A DNA stretch of 64,000 nt, from positions 8,810,879-8,874,878 of the forward strand of contig CM034242.1 of NCBI GenBank assembly GCA_019916065.1. The letters are read 5' to 3'. Shown here one piece after another: positions 1 through 23,192 of the stretch. Under the pieces are notes generated by a model that saw only the letters and a list, made by a program, of their open reading frames with translations, did not search any database and was not told the DNA's origin. Made by a program: the position numbers and the translations under genes. Position 1 is the stretch's first letter; each line of letters starts with the position of its first letter. The DNA comes from Vitellaria paradoxa. Lineage: Eukaryota > Streptophyta > Magnoliopsida > Ericales > Sapotaceae.

Positions 1-3000
1 ATTTTACAAAATACAAAAATATCAAAAAATAAAAAATAATCCATGCAAAAAATTTGAACTTTAAGGTTATTATTTAAAGAATAACTGTGCAATTATCACA
101 AACTATTGTCAAACAATAATTAACACAATCACCAGAAAAAAAAATAAAAAAAATAAAATACTTAATATTTGAAACGAGGATATTGATTTAGTGTAATAGG
201 AAGTAGAGGCAAAACCAACTTCTTCTTCTTCTCCTACGTACCTTCATTAGGATAACAGCAGAATTTCTAATTTAGGTTGCAAACTTTTGGATGAGAAATG
301 TATTCTTAGATGGTGTAGATGAAATAATATAGTAAGAAGTAATCAATGTTTCAGTGACTCAGTATCATAATAAGAATGGAGGGAAAGATGATTACTTAGT
401 TTAGGGAGGTTTTTATAATTTGTGTTCATATATTTTGCTACCATTAATAATAATAGTTTTTTTCGCTATTTTGTTTGTCGTTGGTGAATTTATTATCGGC
501 CAAAATATATCATCTAATTTTTCGGATAGGGCTTATTGGAATAGAAGGAAAAGCAAATGGGAGTTTTTACTTGTGCAATTAGATTGATGTTTTCAATTTA
601 AATCAAGGACTTAAAAGTAGGAGTTATTATCTCTATCTCATTAATTTGGCCTTAAAAGTGGAAATAAACAGATAGGAAACAAAATTATCTAAGTAATTTT
701 CCTAATATAAACTTAATAATCCCAAAATAAATGGGGCCTCCTATTCTGCCCAGGGCCTTAGGCGGCCTAAGTTGCCTAGGCGTTGAGCCGCCCTTGGCCG
801 TGTGCACGTCCATGTTTTGATCCTTTTTTGCATCTTCAAACATTAGGTGCTTAAAAATTAGAACCTGAACATCTGCTCTTTTTTTTTTTTTAATCTCACT
901 CATCGAATCATCAAATTTGTCTAAGTGAGCTCTGGGCTAGGTTAGTTTTGTTTTTCCGTTAATTAGTATTTGGACTGAAACTGGACTAGAAATATACGTA
1001 GCTTAGTTTTAAGAGAACTGTGCTTTAATTTATCCATTTTATGTAGGCTCTATATGAGAGCCATATGTGTTATATTAAGCACGGGAATTGTAAAGTCGTT
1101 CACAGTTCTTTGTGGGGTCGAATGTATTACTCCATCTCTAAATTGCTCAATTCCTTTTTTTTTTTGTGCATTTCAGATTAATTAGACCTTTACCACCTCT
1201 GACAGCATGTTGTGGACTTCCGTTTGAGTTGAGATGCTTGAGAAAACGACTTCTTTGTTCTCTGGATAGCTGGGTTCCTTTGCCAATGTGTATATCATTG
1301 TTTTCTTCAAAGGTTTCTGAGCTCTTTCTTCATTACAGTTATAAACTTAAAGGGTTGTATTTTTTTTTTTTTTGATTCATAGGGTAAGTAAAACATAAAT
1401 CTGATCGTTTTGCTTGAAATGTAGAGATGCACCGGGCATGCAATTTTGTTTAGTGATTTAGAAAAAGGAGGTGACAGAAATCGTAGAGGAAATATACTTG
1501 GTGGATGACGCAATTGTTTGTACTCTGGATACTTTTCTGATATTGCTTGGAAATATTCTTGAAACCGGTGGGAGAACAGAGTTTGCCATCAATTATTATG
1601 TGTTTTGGACCAGGATTAGGCTTGGTTTGAAAAAAAAAAAAAGTTAACTGTTTAGTAGTTGGTTAACTGGTGGAAGAATAGAGGTTGCCATCAATTATTG
1701 TGTGTTTTGGATCAGGATTAAGCTTAGTGTGGGCAAAAAAAATGTTAATTTTTTTTAGTAGGCGGCTATTAGTTAACTATTAGAAAGTTTATTTTTTTTT
1801 TTTTTTGGGTTTATGAAGAAAAAAACTAGTTTTTAATAACTAGTTTTGTAATTTTTTGTTAATTTGATATTTTTACTCTTTGTAGTTTAAAAGAAATTTA
1901 AAATATAAGAGGATAAATTAAGTTATTTAAAAAAAAAATTTAATCAAAAAACTGAGTAATCAAAAATTAAAAAGCTAGCTTGATTCCCAAATGGAGCCTT
2001 GTTTCCTCCCTTTGTAATTTTCGAATTGCAAACTTGTCTTCTTGCCCAAGTCGCCTTATATCGAGCTTTTGTGCGGTAAGAATGATCATCAAGTTTTAAA
2101 TTTGTCTTATGTGCAACTGAGATTGTGCAATTTCAATTGTTTATTGGGCAATGGGGCTGACTATGGACTAATATTAGGCCATAGGGGCAGGGCTTGGACT
2201 AAAACATATTTATTTATTTATTTTTCGCTGATCGGACTTGAGTTTATGTGAAAACTCTATCGGCTCGATTCGGTCTGGTAAATCTAACTTATATTTTATA
2301 TATAACGGCACCGTTTGGAGTTATATAAAAATGTGAAATTTTATAAATTTTTATAAATACGAATTACGAGATTATATTGTAAAATTTAATTTTTTTTATT
2401 CACTATACAAAGCACGGGACAACTTTTATAAATTTATACAACTATAAACACACTCAATATATTTATTTTTTTTATTGTGTGGCTTATTTGAGTTTTGCAG
2501 TGGAGATTTTTTCGTATGACATTTCTTTTTTGTAGCTAAAACATAATATGTTCATATTTTTTTTGGTCGAGCTCATTAAGTAGGCATGAGAATTTAGAGG
2601 AAGTTTGACTCAAGTAAGCAAACTAAAAATAATGTATATAATTTTTTTTAATTTTTTTTTTTCAAAATAGGAGGAATGAACGACTTCATTAAAGTTGAAA
2701 TCGTTTGTTCTTTATTGCGTAAAAAAAAAAAAGTTAGAAGCGTTTAATTAGTAAAAATGTCTTTAATAGATTTCTTAAAATCATTTATTTAGCAAAATTA
2801 TACATAAATTTTGGATTTAGTAATAAAAAGGTGAAATAATATCACATCCTTCTCCTGGTGAAAATTAAAGACAATTCTTTTTCTCTGTCTTTCTATTCCC
2901 CTATTTGGGATTTTTTTTTTTTTAAAGATTTTTGCTCGGGCATAAATTGGGAAAATAAATATATTATGATCTAATTATCTTCCATTTTCTTTTGAGCTAG

Positions 3001-3388
3001 TAATATTATATAAACTACCAAGAAATATAATAAAATATTAATTAGAAATACGTGGAGAATTATAGGTTATCATTTTAAAATATTTAATTTATTATTTAAT
3101 TAAAAATTCTAATAAAATATCTTTTCCCATATGATTATGCAAATTCAAGTTTAGGGCTTACGAAATTACTCTAGCAAGGGGGAATACTACTTTCCTTTTG
3201 CTGGGGTGCTGATGGTGCATTGTTTTCAAACATAACTATAACTGAGAGTAAATTATAGGAATTTTTTCTAAACATTTAATCAAATACATATAGATCTTAA
3301 ATCATGTCAATATTATCGTGATGCTTCTTATTTTATAAATGTTATTGACTTTTAATTCAAATCAAATACTTTCATCGGAATATTTATA

Positions 3389-3432
<44 letters not shown>

Positions 3433-3714
3433 CCTTTTTCATAAACATGTCAAGAAGTTCAATATGGGTTAAAAAAATTTTTGTAGTCTAATAATGTTGA
3501 AATTTTAGATCTTGACGAAATAATGAAAATAAATTATTAAATTCATTTGAATATTTTACATTTCTGAAATGAGTAAATAAAATATATTATATAAATATTT
3601 TGATTATGCCTAGAAACAAAAATCAAACTAAATATTATCGATTTTGGTTTAGTCTTAATAAAAATTGTAAAACAAAGGGCATTACCTTAATATTCAACTA
3701 ATGAAAGATCTATG
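1..3714. other. AT-rich intergenic DNA without a recognisable gene
   Basis: No reading frame here looks like a conserved protein; the longest are about 70 codons and low in complexity. The stretch has many poly-A/T runs and a perfect TA microsatellite at 3391-3430. A short GC-rich tract of nested palindromes around 735-800 stands out. A block at about 2305-2465 begins with a GTTTGGAG-type motif and may be an old MITE. Confidence 0.6.
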
Positions 3715-4690
3715 GTCATGTTTGTTTTCGAGATTAAAACTTGGGATTGACGTGTATGTCTGTGGGATCCACTCTAATTTCATATTTGATTAGAAAAAGT
3801 GGGAGGGGATTGTTAATACCATAGGAGTGCTTATATCCCAAAAATAGAGTATAAGCAATACTATGAGAGTGTGGAATTACTTATACCTCACATTCGGATT
3901 TGTTTCTTGCCAAAATCTAAAGGCTCAAAATTATTTCCTATCATATTACATCTCAAATCATATCTTGTATTCCACTTTATATCTCACTAACCAAATACTA
4001 AAAAAATAATCCTATGTTATATCTAATTCCATATATTATCCAATCGCACTACTTATATCCCATCATCTAATCTCTCAATCAAACATAACCTATATGTATT
4101 TAAGCAGAAGTTTATGGACATCTATGCAATTTAAGCTAACTTTATTTAATATTATTCTAGAGTTACATTTGATTGGAGGATTGGATCATAAGATATAAGT
4201 AACATTATAGGATAATATATAAAATTGGATATAATATAGGATTATTTTTTTATGTGGGATTAGTGTTTACTTGGTGAGATAAGAAATCTGATTTGACAGA
4301 AATGTAATAGGAAATAATTCTTTTTTTTTTGGAAGCCAAAAGGTATGGCAGGGCCCCCCGGCTACCATACCCATTCAAGTATACTATACTCATACCAGAT
4401 TCGAACTAGCGACGACTGCGAGGGGAATAAACCCTTTAGCCAGTGCGCCATGGCCGAGGGGCAATAGAAAATAATTCTGAACCATTTGATGTTAGCAAAA
4501 AGTTAATCTGACCATGAAAATATATAATAACACACATCACGGTTTTATATATCCTCCACTTTAAGAGATATGAAATTTAAAATAGACTCTGAATGTGGAG
4601 TTCACTTTTTTCATCAAACATGGGATAAAGTGGATCCCATAGATTAGTAATCCAATTTGTCACCTTATGTCCCATAAACAAATACAGTCT
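3715..4690. mobile_element. Fold-back (long inverted repeat) element, MITE-like
   Basis: The left arm (about 3715-4087) and the reverse complement of the right arm (about 4166-4690) align over most of their length. The best-matching block lies at 3997-4087 against 4166-4256 and includes AATAATCCTATRTTATAT. The spacer is about 80 bp. The right arm is longer because a SINE (4321-4462) is inserted in it. No coding capacity is visible. It could be a non-autonomous DNA transposon or a decayed inverted duplication. No clear target duplication was identified at the outer ends. Confidence 0.6.
4321..4462 (-). mobile_element. tRNA-derived SINE with target-site duplication
   Basis: Read on the minus strand, the element starts with a tRNA-like head (GCCATGGCGCACTGGCTAA, box A-like), has a box B-like GTTCGAATC, and ends in poly-A (plus-strand T run at 4321-4330). 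It is flanked by a 16-bp direct repeat with one mismatch (4306-4321 and 4463-4478), as expected for LINE-mobilised insertion. It sits inside the right arm of the fold-back element, so it is the younger of the two. Confidence 0.75.
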
Positions 4691-5223
4691 AAGTCTCTAA
4701 GTTTAAGAGTGCATTTTATATAGTGTATGATTTATCTTACACATGTAAATTAAGTTAATTCGATCCTGATTTAACTTAAAAATTAAGTCAACCCAGCTTG
4801 CTTTGCCTATAACTCTCCTTGAAAAAATCACCCTAATCCTATGTATTTTTTAATATATTTTTAAATATTTTTATATTTCTTTCAAAATAAATTAATTATA
4901 ACTTGAACTAAAAATAAAATAATTAAATAATTAATCTTAAAATAAATAAATTCTATTAATAATTATTATAGATTCGTAACTGTTGAGATTTTTCAATTAT
5001 AAATAAATGAATTAATTAACTCCACACCGTTAAGGTCATAAAAATATTTGTATTTATTGTTCATTTTGATATTATATAAATAAATAATAAAAATTAAATT
5101 AAATTTATAAGATCAAAGTCAAGATGGGTCGGGTCCGGTCGGGATGTTCCAAGCCCCGACTCTAAGGTCTACCCCGACCTGACACTCCTTGCATGCCGAG
5201 TTTACCCATATTACATTGAACCC

Positions 5224-5301
5224 GGCCCATCATTGCCCTCCACTGACCCGGGGCCAACGCCCTTTCATTTTATAAGGGCTGAAGGAAGGGAGCTAGGGTT
5301 T
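5224..5301 (+). promoter_or_regulatory. Site II element and telo-box upstream of RPL37a
   Basis: GGCCCA lies at 5224-5229 (site II type) and TAGGGTTT at 5294-5301 (telo-box, reverse of AAACCCTA). They are 143 and 71 bp upstream of the ATG. This pair is well known in plant ribosomal-protein and growth-related promoters, where TCP-class and telo-box-binding factors act. TATA-like TTTTATAAGG lies near 5267. Their function here is inferred from motif and position. Confidence 0.6.
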
Positions 5302-5371
5302 TTGGTCGTCACTCTCTACCAGCCGCTTCGTGTTCGCAGCCTGAAATTTTCTCGCGAACCAAACAACCAAT

Positions 5372-7746
<2,375 letters not shown>

Positions 7747-10521
7747 GCCGTAAAATTAGCCCTTTCTTTGTGGGTTATGATAAATGTTTATGCAGTTTTG
7801 AGAATACAGAACATTCTTCAAGTCTCACTTTCTTTGCTCATTCCAATTTAATTTTTGAAGAGAGACCCAGCTTAGTCGTTGGATCTGATTTTGTCACGGA
7901 TAATTGCAATTATATAACTTTGTGGACAATTGTGGTTGGATTTAAATCTATATTAGTTTTGCTGGGTCCTAGCATTGTGATTTGCCAAATTCAGAATTGT
8001 TTGTCTTTGGCTGCAAATTCTGCTTATTTCACGAATTAGTTTTGCTGGTTTTTGGTTGGATATATTATTGTTATTATTATTATTTTGTAATGGAAAGAAA
8101 TTTTTCTGTAAGTCTTTCGGGTTTTATGAGAGTAGCATTTGATATTTGCTAGGGGGAGGAGATTTTTTTTTGGAGGGGGGACACGTTGAGAGAGGTTTTA
8201 TTTATTTATTTATTTATTATTATTTTATGAGGCAATCTTAGATAGCATTTTTAGCAAGCGCTGTTTCAAGCAATATTTTTTTTTTAAAGGAAAAACTTAA
8301 AATTCAGTTAAGAACAGCTATTTCAAATATTAACTCGTTTAAAATTTTATGAAATATACCGTTAAAATATTACAGGTGTGAATTAACACGTGTGAATTCT
8401 AGGTAGTAAGGAATCAGTATTACAGCCTAACGAATGCTGGTTTCATTTTGGATCAGGTTGCTCAATTGATGGATAATTTTTTAGGCCATCTAACCGGGGA
8501 AATATAAGTAGAATTTGCCCCAATAGACTTACAATTACAATTTTGGGCACCTAGCCAATTAGCTACAATTTCAAGAGGAATTAAATAAATGAAAAAATAA
8601 AAGAAAAACCTTAGTTGACCTCAAGCACCTTGGACCATGAAACCAAACAAGTGAAACGTAAAAAGATATTTGAGGACAAAAACAAGTGAAAAATATACAA
8701 ATAAATAAACAAATACATTTGAGAAGGAAGACGAAAAATAATCATCTAAAATAACCCCTTCAGTTTTCATCAAATTCCATTTCACAACCCAACAATTTAT
8801 TTTAATGTCACAATGGGAGGATTCTGTCATTTTTTTGTTTACAATTTTATTGTTAAATTCACACGACTATTAATTAAATAATAAAAAAACTAAAATGTTC
8901 ACGTTGGCCTCACATTAAAACAAACGGAGCCTTAATTACATAACCAGATTTAAAATTTTATGTAAAAAAGGCAAAACTAGATTTAAAATTATATAAACTG
9001 AAATTGTTAAAACTACTACTAATAATTTTAAATAATTTCATAAAAGTATAACCAATGATAAAAATAAATAAATAAAAAATTCATATAACTAAGTATAATC
9101 AATGATAAAAATAAATGAAAAAAAATTCATATAACTAATTCCACCTAATTTAAGAATAAATCTTTATTAAAAATAAGTTCCCAAATTATTTGAGCTCAAC
9201 TCAAATTCAATTAATGACCATAATAAGTTCAAATTAAACTCGATTTGTGACTCATTTAAAATCAAGCTTGTAAGTCATTATAGTAATATATACATGCATA
9301 TATTATAATATTTTATTTATTACATCTTAAATTAAAAATGTTATTTTAGTTTAATCAAATTATTTTCGAATCAATCTCAAATTTAAATTATTCTTTATCA
9401 AACGGAATTCGAACTTATATAAAAATTCGAACACAAGCTCCCAATATAAATAACTCGAGCTGAACTCAAATAAATTAAAACACAACTTAGCACGTTTCTA
9501 CTCCTAAGAAGAATCAGATTGCGCAACAAAAGTTAAACCATACGAGAAAAAGGGACAGCAAAATAAGATGCACTGATGACAAGATGGGCAAGCCCAGTTA
9601 GGAAGAGACTCCTCCGCCTTGGCAACCGTCAAAGTTCGGGTTACCTCCCTCCACCCCCATTCCCTAATAAAACAACACAATTGATGATCTTACAGTGTTA
9701 CGTCTTTTAATTAAAAAAAAAAAAAAAAAGGAAGAAGAAGAAGAAGAAGATGCTCCGCGCGAGTACAAACTGCAAACCAGTTGGCCAGAACTTGTGGCCT
9801 CCTCTACATAGGTCACAAAAGTTGGAACCTTGCCCCAGCAGCAGAGCATCTCCAAAATTCGTAGCTTACCTGAGATCAAACGAGTGGGGGTATTTACTAG
9901 TCTCCCGGAGAGTTTACTGTCTTGGGGTTGATTCAAAAGGAGGCCCTATCTTGGGTATGTTCTCCCACATCACCCAAAAATAAATAAATAAATAAAAGTA
10001 GATTACATTGATGCGTTATGAAATTAATGCATTACATCAAAGTGTTATCTGCTACTGAAATCAGCAAGCATCATTGATAAGTAGTAAATCAAGAAAAACA
10101 AAGTTGTTACACTTGGGGAAGAGCCAAATATTGAATGGCTACATTAAAGTGCGCCATTTATCACAATGTGAAACGAAATCCAAATGGCAGAAGCAAACTA
10201 CCACAAAGTTAAAATACACGTTCGAACAGGAAAGAAAAGAACCAAAATTGTGAATGAGATGATAAAATAGGCAACTAAACTAGAAAGGTAAAATTGCACA
10301 GCATGTAAATTGAGGAACTTTTTTTCTAAAAATTTTCCATATGTTTAATAGGTGAACCTAGCTGTGAAAGCTTGGGGCACCTCTGAACTCTAGCTGTATT
10401 GTAAAGTCAATTATCTTCTCCCATGAAGAAGAGAATTACCGACATATACGCCATGGAAGGAACTCCCACCCCAATCAGCAGCGAGGGAATTCTGCCTCAA
10501 AGGAAGCTTGGAACTCCAGCA
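7747..10521. other. Intergenic region between the convergent RPL37a and CKB genes
   Basis: This contains the RPL37a 3' UTR (first few hundred bases) and CKB 3' sequence at the right. AT-rich DNA lies between. A more GC-rich piece at about 9590-9960 has a GAA run at 9731-9750 but no frame that I recognise. Confidence 0.5.
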
Positions 10522-18462
<7,941 letters not shown>

Positions 18463-18469
18463 TCTCGCT

Positions 18470-18472
<3 letters not shown>

Positions 18473-18506
<34 letters not shown>
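18473..18506. repeat. CT microsatellite in the CKB 5' leader
   Basis: A pure CT run lies 11 bp upstream of the CKB ATG on the template side (GA-rich in the mRNA). GA-rich blocks also occur at 18668-18735 and 18800-18832. Polypurine leaders of this kind are common near plant transcription starts. Confidence 0.7.
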
Positions 18507-18507
<1 letters not shown>

Positions 18508-18886
18508 CCCAATTATGAATTAACCTTTTTACTTATCACAACCAAAAAAAAAAATCAAATGCCCTTGCTCCCAAACATAGCACGAAAAGACCAAAAGAAC
18601 CCTAGATTTCAGACAACGATCCAATACACGTAGAACCAGCGTAGATTCTACGTCTTCATATGCTTAGAGAGAGAGGGGGTTGGTTGAAGCAGGTAGACGG
18701 AGAGAGAAATTAGGGTTTTGGGAGAGAGAGAGAGAGCGCTACCCCATTCTCCTCCTCTCTTTGGCTTTCGTCGTTTTCAGTTCGATTGAAGAAAGGAAGT
18801 TAGAAGAAGAGAAGAGAAGAGAAGAGAGAGAGCGGGGAGATGCAGCGACCGGAGCAAACAGCTCCTCTTTGTAGTGGAGCTTTTAT

Positions 18887-18907
18887 CACGTGTTGTCACG
18901 GCACGTG
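18887..18907. promoter_or_regulatory. Two G-boxes upstream of CKB
   Basis: CACGTG occurs at 18887-18892 and 18902-18907, 15 bp apart and about 425 bp upstream of the CKB ATG. G-boxes bind bHLH/bZIP factors such as PIFs and HY5. Pairing at this spacing suggests a real promoter module, but binding is inferred. Confidence 0.5.
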
Positions 18908-21390
18908 CGTGGTGCATGTTTTCTCCGTCAAAATTGAGTCATGGAAAGAAATTTTAAATACATTTTAAATTTAATTTTTTAAAAATTTCATATTTATTCG
19001 ATTATTTAAATCGATCATTAAAAAAAAAGTACAATTCTTAATTCAAACTAAACTTTGAAATTCATATATTTCATCGAAATGAAAAAATGGGTGAGTGCAT
19101 CATTGGTTCAACTATAAAGTTATAATTATGAGTGCATTTTATTTGGTAAAAATTATTAAAAATTTTTATTTTTTATTTCACTGTAATTTATTCAAAATTA
19201 TTTCATTTTATCTCACTTTTTATTACTCTAAACACAACCTATATTATAAACATATTTAAAATAATTTACTCTAAAAAGGTAAAATGATAAATTTATATTA
19301 GTACTACTAATAGATTATTCATATTTAATTTATTTTACATGTTTTATTCATAGCATATATTTATAATAGTTATGCAATCAAAATGATAAATATATTATCT
19401 ATGTACATTTATTTTAATTTAACTCATAACAAACACATTCTTATTTTCATCAATAAATATATTATTTTTTATCAAATTAAGAAAACAATAATTCAAAACA
19501 TAAAAGATAATAATATAATAAGAACTAATATTCGTTTCCCTTTTTTATGTGAATTTGTAACCCAAATAATTTTAGCACAAGATTGCCTCTCACTTATCAT
19601 TGAAAGGCAAAATAAATAATAAATAAAGTGATTTTTGATGGCATACTATTTTTTCAATTGATATTAAAATAAAGCTAATTTGTATATCGAAAAGTCTTAT
19701 TTTTTATCACGGCATTAAATTATTTGGTTAAATTGATTTGTGACTAATTCGAAGCGTTCATCAATTTAGCGTTCATTTGGTGCAACAGAAAACTCTAAAA
19801 AATGTTTTAAGTACTTTTTGAATATTATTTAAGAATAAATTACAATAATCATCCTTATGCTCCATTTGGATAATTAAGAATTTCAACTAAATAAATTTGA
19901 AATTAAAAAAATAAATGATAGAGTTAATTTATGTAATATATTGTAGTTTTTTTTTTAATGATTATTACAAAAGTAATAGTACCGCCACTTCTTAAAATAG
20001 TGAAGTCACTATTTACGAATGATTTTAAATAATTAATTTTTATAATGATTTCAAATTCACATAAAAAATATCATGTTAAACTACTTAAATCGGTGATGAA
20101 ATCTCTAACTAAACTAATAAGCTTATATTTAAACCCTTAAACAATTTTTTTTTTTTTGTTAAGCCTTAAACAATTAGTATCAAATCACTTTATTTTGAAT
20201 TCATAAATAAAAATGCAACCTTATAGTTAATCCGTTAGCGCATCGGTCAAACAGTAATTCAACCATTAACCTCACACGTAAACGTCACGTGAGCAAAAAA
20301 TTCAAGGACAATAAAATAATTTATCCTGCATCAATTCTATTAAAAAAACTCAAATAGGATTAGTAAGAAATTGATTTGGGATTAAATTGATCATTAGAAA
20401 CTAAGTTTTTGTAATGACTTTCTGTGTTATAATCGAAACACGTGTATAATGGCATCAAATATTTATGCCACAAATATTTAGAATAATTTATTCCAAAATG
20501 AGGTGGTGTTTTTCGTTTAGTCCAATTTGCATACTATTTTTTTTTATATTTTTAAATTGTTAAAATACAAAATGACATATGCCAATTAATTAATGATTAT
20601 TATATTTTAAAATAATTGAAAAATATACTATTTGACTAACATATAGTAGTATCTTTAAAATACTTAAATATGGTAACATCTTTCAAACCCCTTCCTAGTC
20701 AAGCCAAAATCAACTGGATAATATATATTTGCTTATAATATGTAAATTTATGTTTTGGGAGTTTTAGACCTAAATTTGGTCTCCATCAAAAAATGTCGGA
20801 GGTTGTGGCGATTTGTTGTTTAGATTTTATAATACGTCACCGGCGGCGAGGGCATAAACTCAAAACCCACCAACGCCGCTTCACATCTGCAAATTCATAA
20901 AATCCGGTGAACCCCTCCAATGTTAAGTTAAAATCAATCGAGCAATATATGTATGCTTATATACATATATGAATTTATTTTAGTGATTTGTTTTTCGAGA
21001 ATTTGTGGAGACCCAGATTTATTATCTAAAATTTAGTACAAAAAAATTGCGTAAATAATGATTCAAATAAAATTAAAATTCTTTTAACAAGGTCCGTTTA
21101 GTTTACAAATAAACAATAAAAAATTTTATAAATCTCTGTTAATTTTATATCACATTAACTTTTTCCTTTCACTGCACGCATTACGAACTCTCAATTTATT
21201 TCAATTTATCTAACTTTTTTTCACTCTAAACCCACCCCAAGTGGTATAAGGACTCATATTTTTTTGACGCAAATGTAAAATCCTATTTTGACTCCAACTT
21301 TTGGATTCGAAATTTTCAGATAATAAATATTTTTATATACTTGTCATGCTCACAGTTATCCTTTTTTTTTTTGGTAAGTAATGCTCACAG
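18908..21390. other. AT-rich intergenic DNA upstream of CKB
   Basis: No gene is seen. A MITE-like block at about 19131-19240 ends TCTCACTTTTTATTACTCTAAACACAACC and is related, inverted, to blocks at 56661-56794 and 59281-59425. Another TTTAGTTT...CTCTAAACCCACC block lies at 21090-21240. Low-complexity A/T fills the rest. Confidence 0.5.
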
Positions 21391-21403
21391 TTATCTTTAA
21401 TAA

Positions 21404-21725
21404 AAAAGGATTTAACCTCGAGAGATTCACTCCCTAGGCCAAACCCCTAGAGAGTGAATCTCTTTTGGTTTGTGCCACACATACCGGCCCCTCAACATAT
21501 ATAGCGGTAAATCGCGAACTCGCGTAGCGGCGGGGAGTCGGACTCACACCCAAGAACTGGATACGGTTCGTCCAGCAAAGGAGGCCCGTCCTACCAACCT
21601 TTATTACGCTTTGCGCCCGGGAGGCTGGCCTCAAGTTTTGCTAGAGAGGAGACTTGAACTTGAGACCTTGGGATGGTAAGCCCCTAAGTCCCAGTCCAAG
21701 ACCATCCCATCTAACCCCTTGGAGT
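21404..21725 (-). mobile_element. SINE of about 305 bp, copy A
   Basis: On the minus strand it starts near 21722 with CCAAGGGGTTAGATGGGATGG, has box B-like GTTCAAGTC, and ends in a strong hairpin (GAGATTCACTC...GAGTGAATCTC). It is nearly identical to 42185-42506. An imperfect 13-bp direct repeat (TTATCYTTAATAA, 21391-21403 and 21726-21738) fits a target duplication. Confidence 0.75.
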
Positions 21726-21738
21726 TTATCCTTAATAA

Positions 21739-23111
21739 TTAAGGCACTTGTTAGTGTTTCCTATAAAATTAGACTGCAAAAGGGGTTATTTTAAACTTTT
21801 TACTCTAGTTGCCAAAGTAGCTCGACCCCGCCCAAATGGTAATGATTCAAAAATCCTACAAAGATTATGTTATGTTAATAGCTTGTCCCAAGTCTAGCAG
21901 CCCTTTTTTGCAGGTAAAAAGGTTGTGGCCCTTTTGGAGTGCGCAAGCTGCGTTGTGTCGAGAAAGACCCAACATGTTATTATTTGTGTTTCAATGTAAG
22001 ATTTATTGAGATAAAAGAAACAAGAAAGTAAAATATATATATATATATATATATACATACACGTATAAACTTATATTCATCCTTTTTATTCCCCCCCCCT
22101 TTGCTAATAATCCTCTATTCAAAAAGTAGTAGGACCACAGTCCCAAAATTTTTAGAATCTATCATATACTCCCTAAGTTTTTGAAAATTTATATTAATAA
22201 ATTCTATATTAATTCCAAAAATCTTAAAAAAATTATTGTATTTTTTTAAAATATAAAAAAATAATATTAACTCCATCTCACTCAAATTTTTAAATCCACC
22301 ACTATGAGGCTCTGAGATCAAGTTGAGAGGGGGGGGGAAGCAATAGACACATGATATCCACTACTATTAGCTTTGAAGATTATACATGTGTATATATATT
22401 GAGTTCATATATATATATTGAATACTCCACATATTTGAACCATTTTGTGCCCACCTTAATTAATTCTTGAAATTCTAAAATTAACAATCAAACAAATCTC
22501 TACCAACTTTAAGAAAAGTTGAACTACTGATTATTATTAGAGATTAAATTTAAAATTTCACCGGTTAAACTAACGCTTTATCGTTATATCCTATCATATG
22601 AACATATGCAGATATAATATTTTATTTGAAAAAAAAAAAAACTTCCAATACCAAATTGGAAAACTTCAGCTTATTTCACATCTAAAAGAACACAACTCCA
22701 TTGAATAAATCATCTTTCAAACTGCAGCCAACTTCACAAACGGCACATATATATATATGTACACACCTCTGAAGCTTGCTTATGAAACCCATCCAGATAG
22801 GAAGTAGCAACAGCAGCAGCAGTTTCCCGCACAGAACACTGCTAAACAAAAAGGAATTTAAACACGTTGGAGGCATCTAAGCACCATGCTAAAGTCTAGT
22901 CTAACTTCAATTTATTTCCAACCTATCTAGACCCAACATGTTCTAGCAATCCCTTTCAGAATCAGATTCAACCACAACCATTTTATTCCTTATCTGCTCA
23001 GCAAATTGAACTGCAAACGAGAAAAGCAATAAATATCTCACAGACCTGCTGTTGACATGCACTAAAAACATATTAAAACGCAAATGCAAATTTACAGTAA
23101 GCACAACTCTT

Positions 23112-23146
<35 letters not shown>

Positions 23147-23192
23147 AGGAAACATTACTGCAGCATAACAGGGTATGACCGCAACTATCCAT
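21739..23192. other. Intergenic DNA and CCDC97 3' UTR
   Basis: AT-rich DNA with TA repeats (22036-22055) is followed by the probable 3' UTR of the CCDC97-like gene (from about 22680), which includes a GA microsatellite at 23117-23142. No gene is recognised. Confidence 0.5.

Noticed and set aside
4340..4460. Genuine tRNA gene on the minus strand
   Set aside because: Box A and box B motifs are present but there is no cloverleaf; it has a poly-A tail and target duplications, so it is a SINE.
9664..9983. Possible zinc-finger exon (FCDLCRGGHKFW in one minus frame)
   Set aside because: Only one Cys pair is seen, there is no continuing frame or clear splice partners, and it lies downstream of the CKB stop.
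21434..21679. Overlapping 66-69-codon frames on both strands, also at 42202-42474
   Set aside because: They are the CpG-rich body of a SINE open by chance; the same frames recur in both copies.
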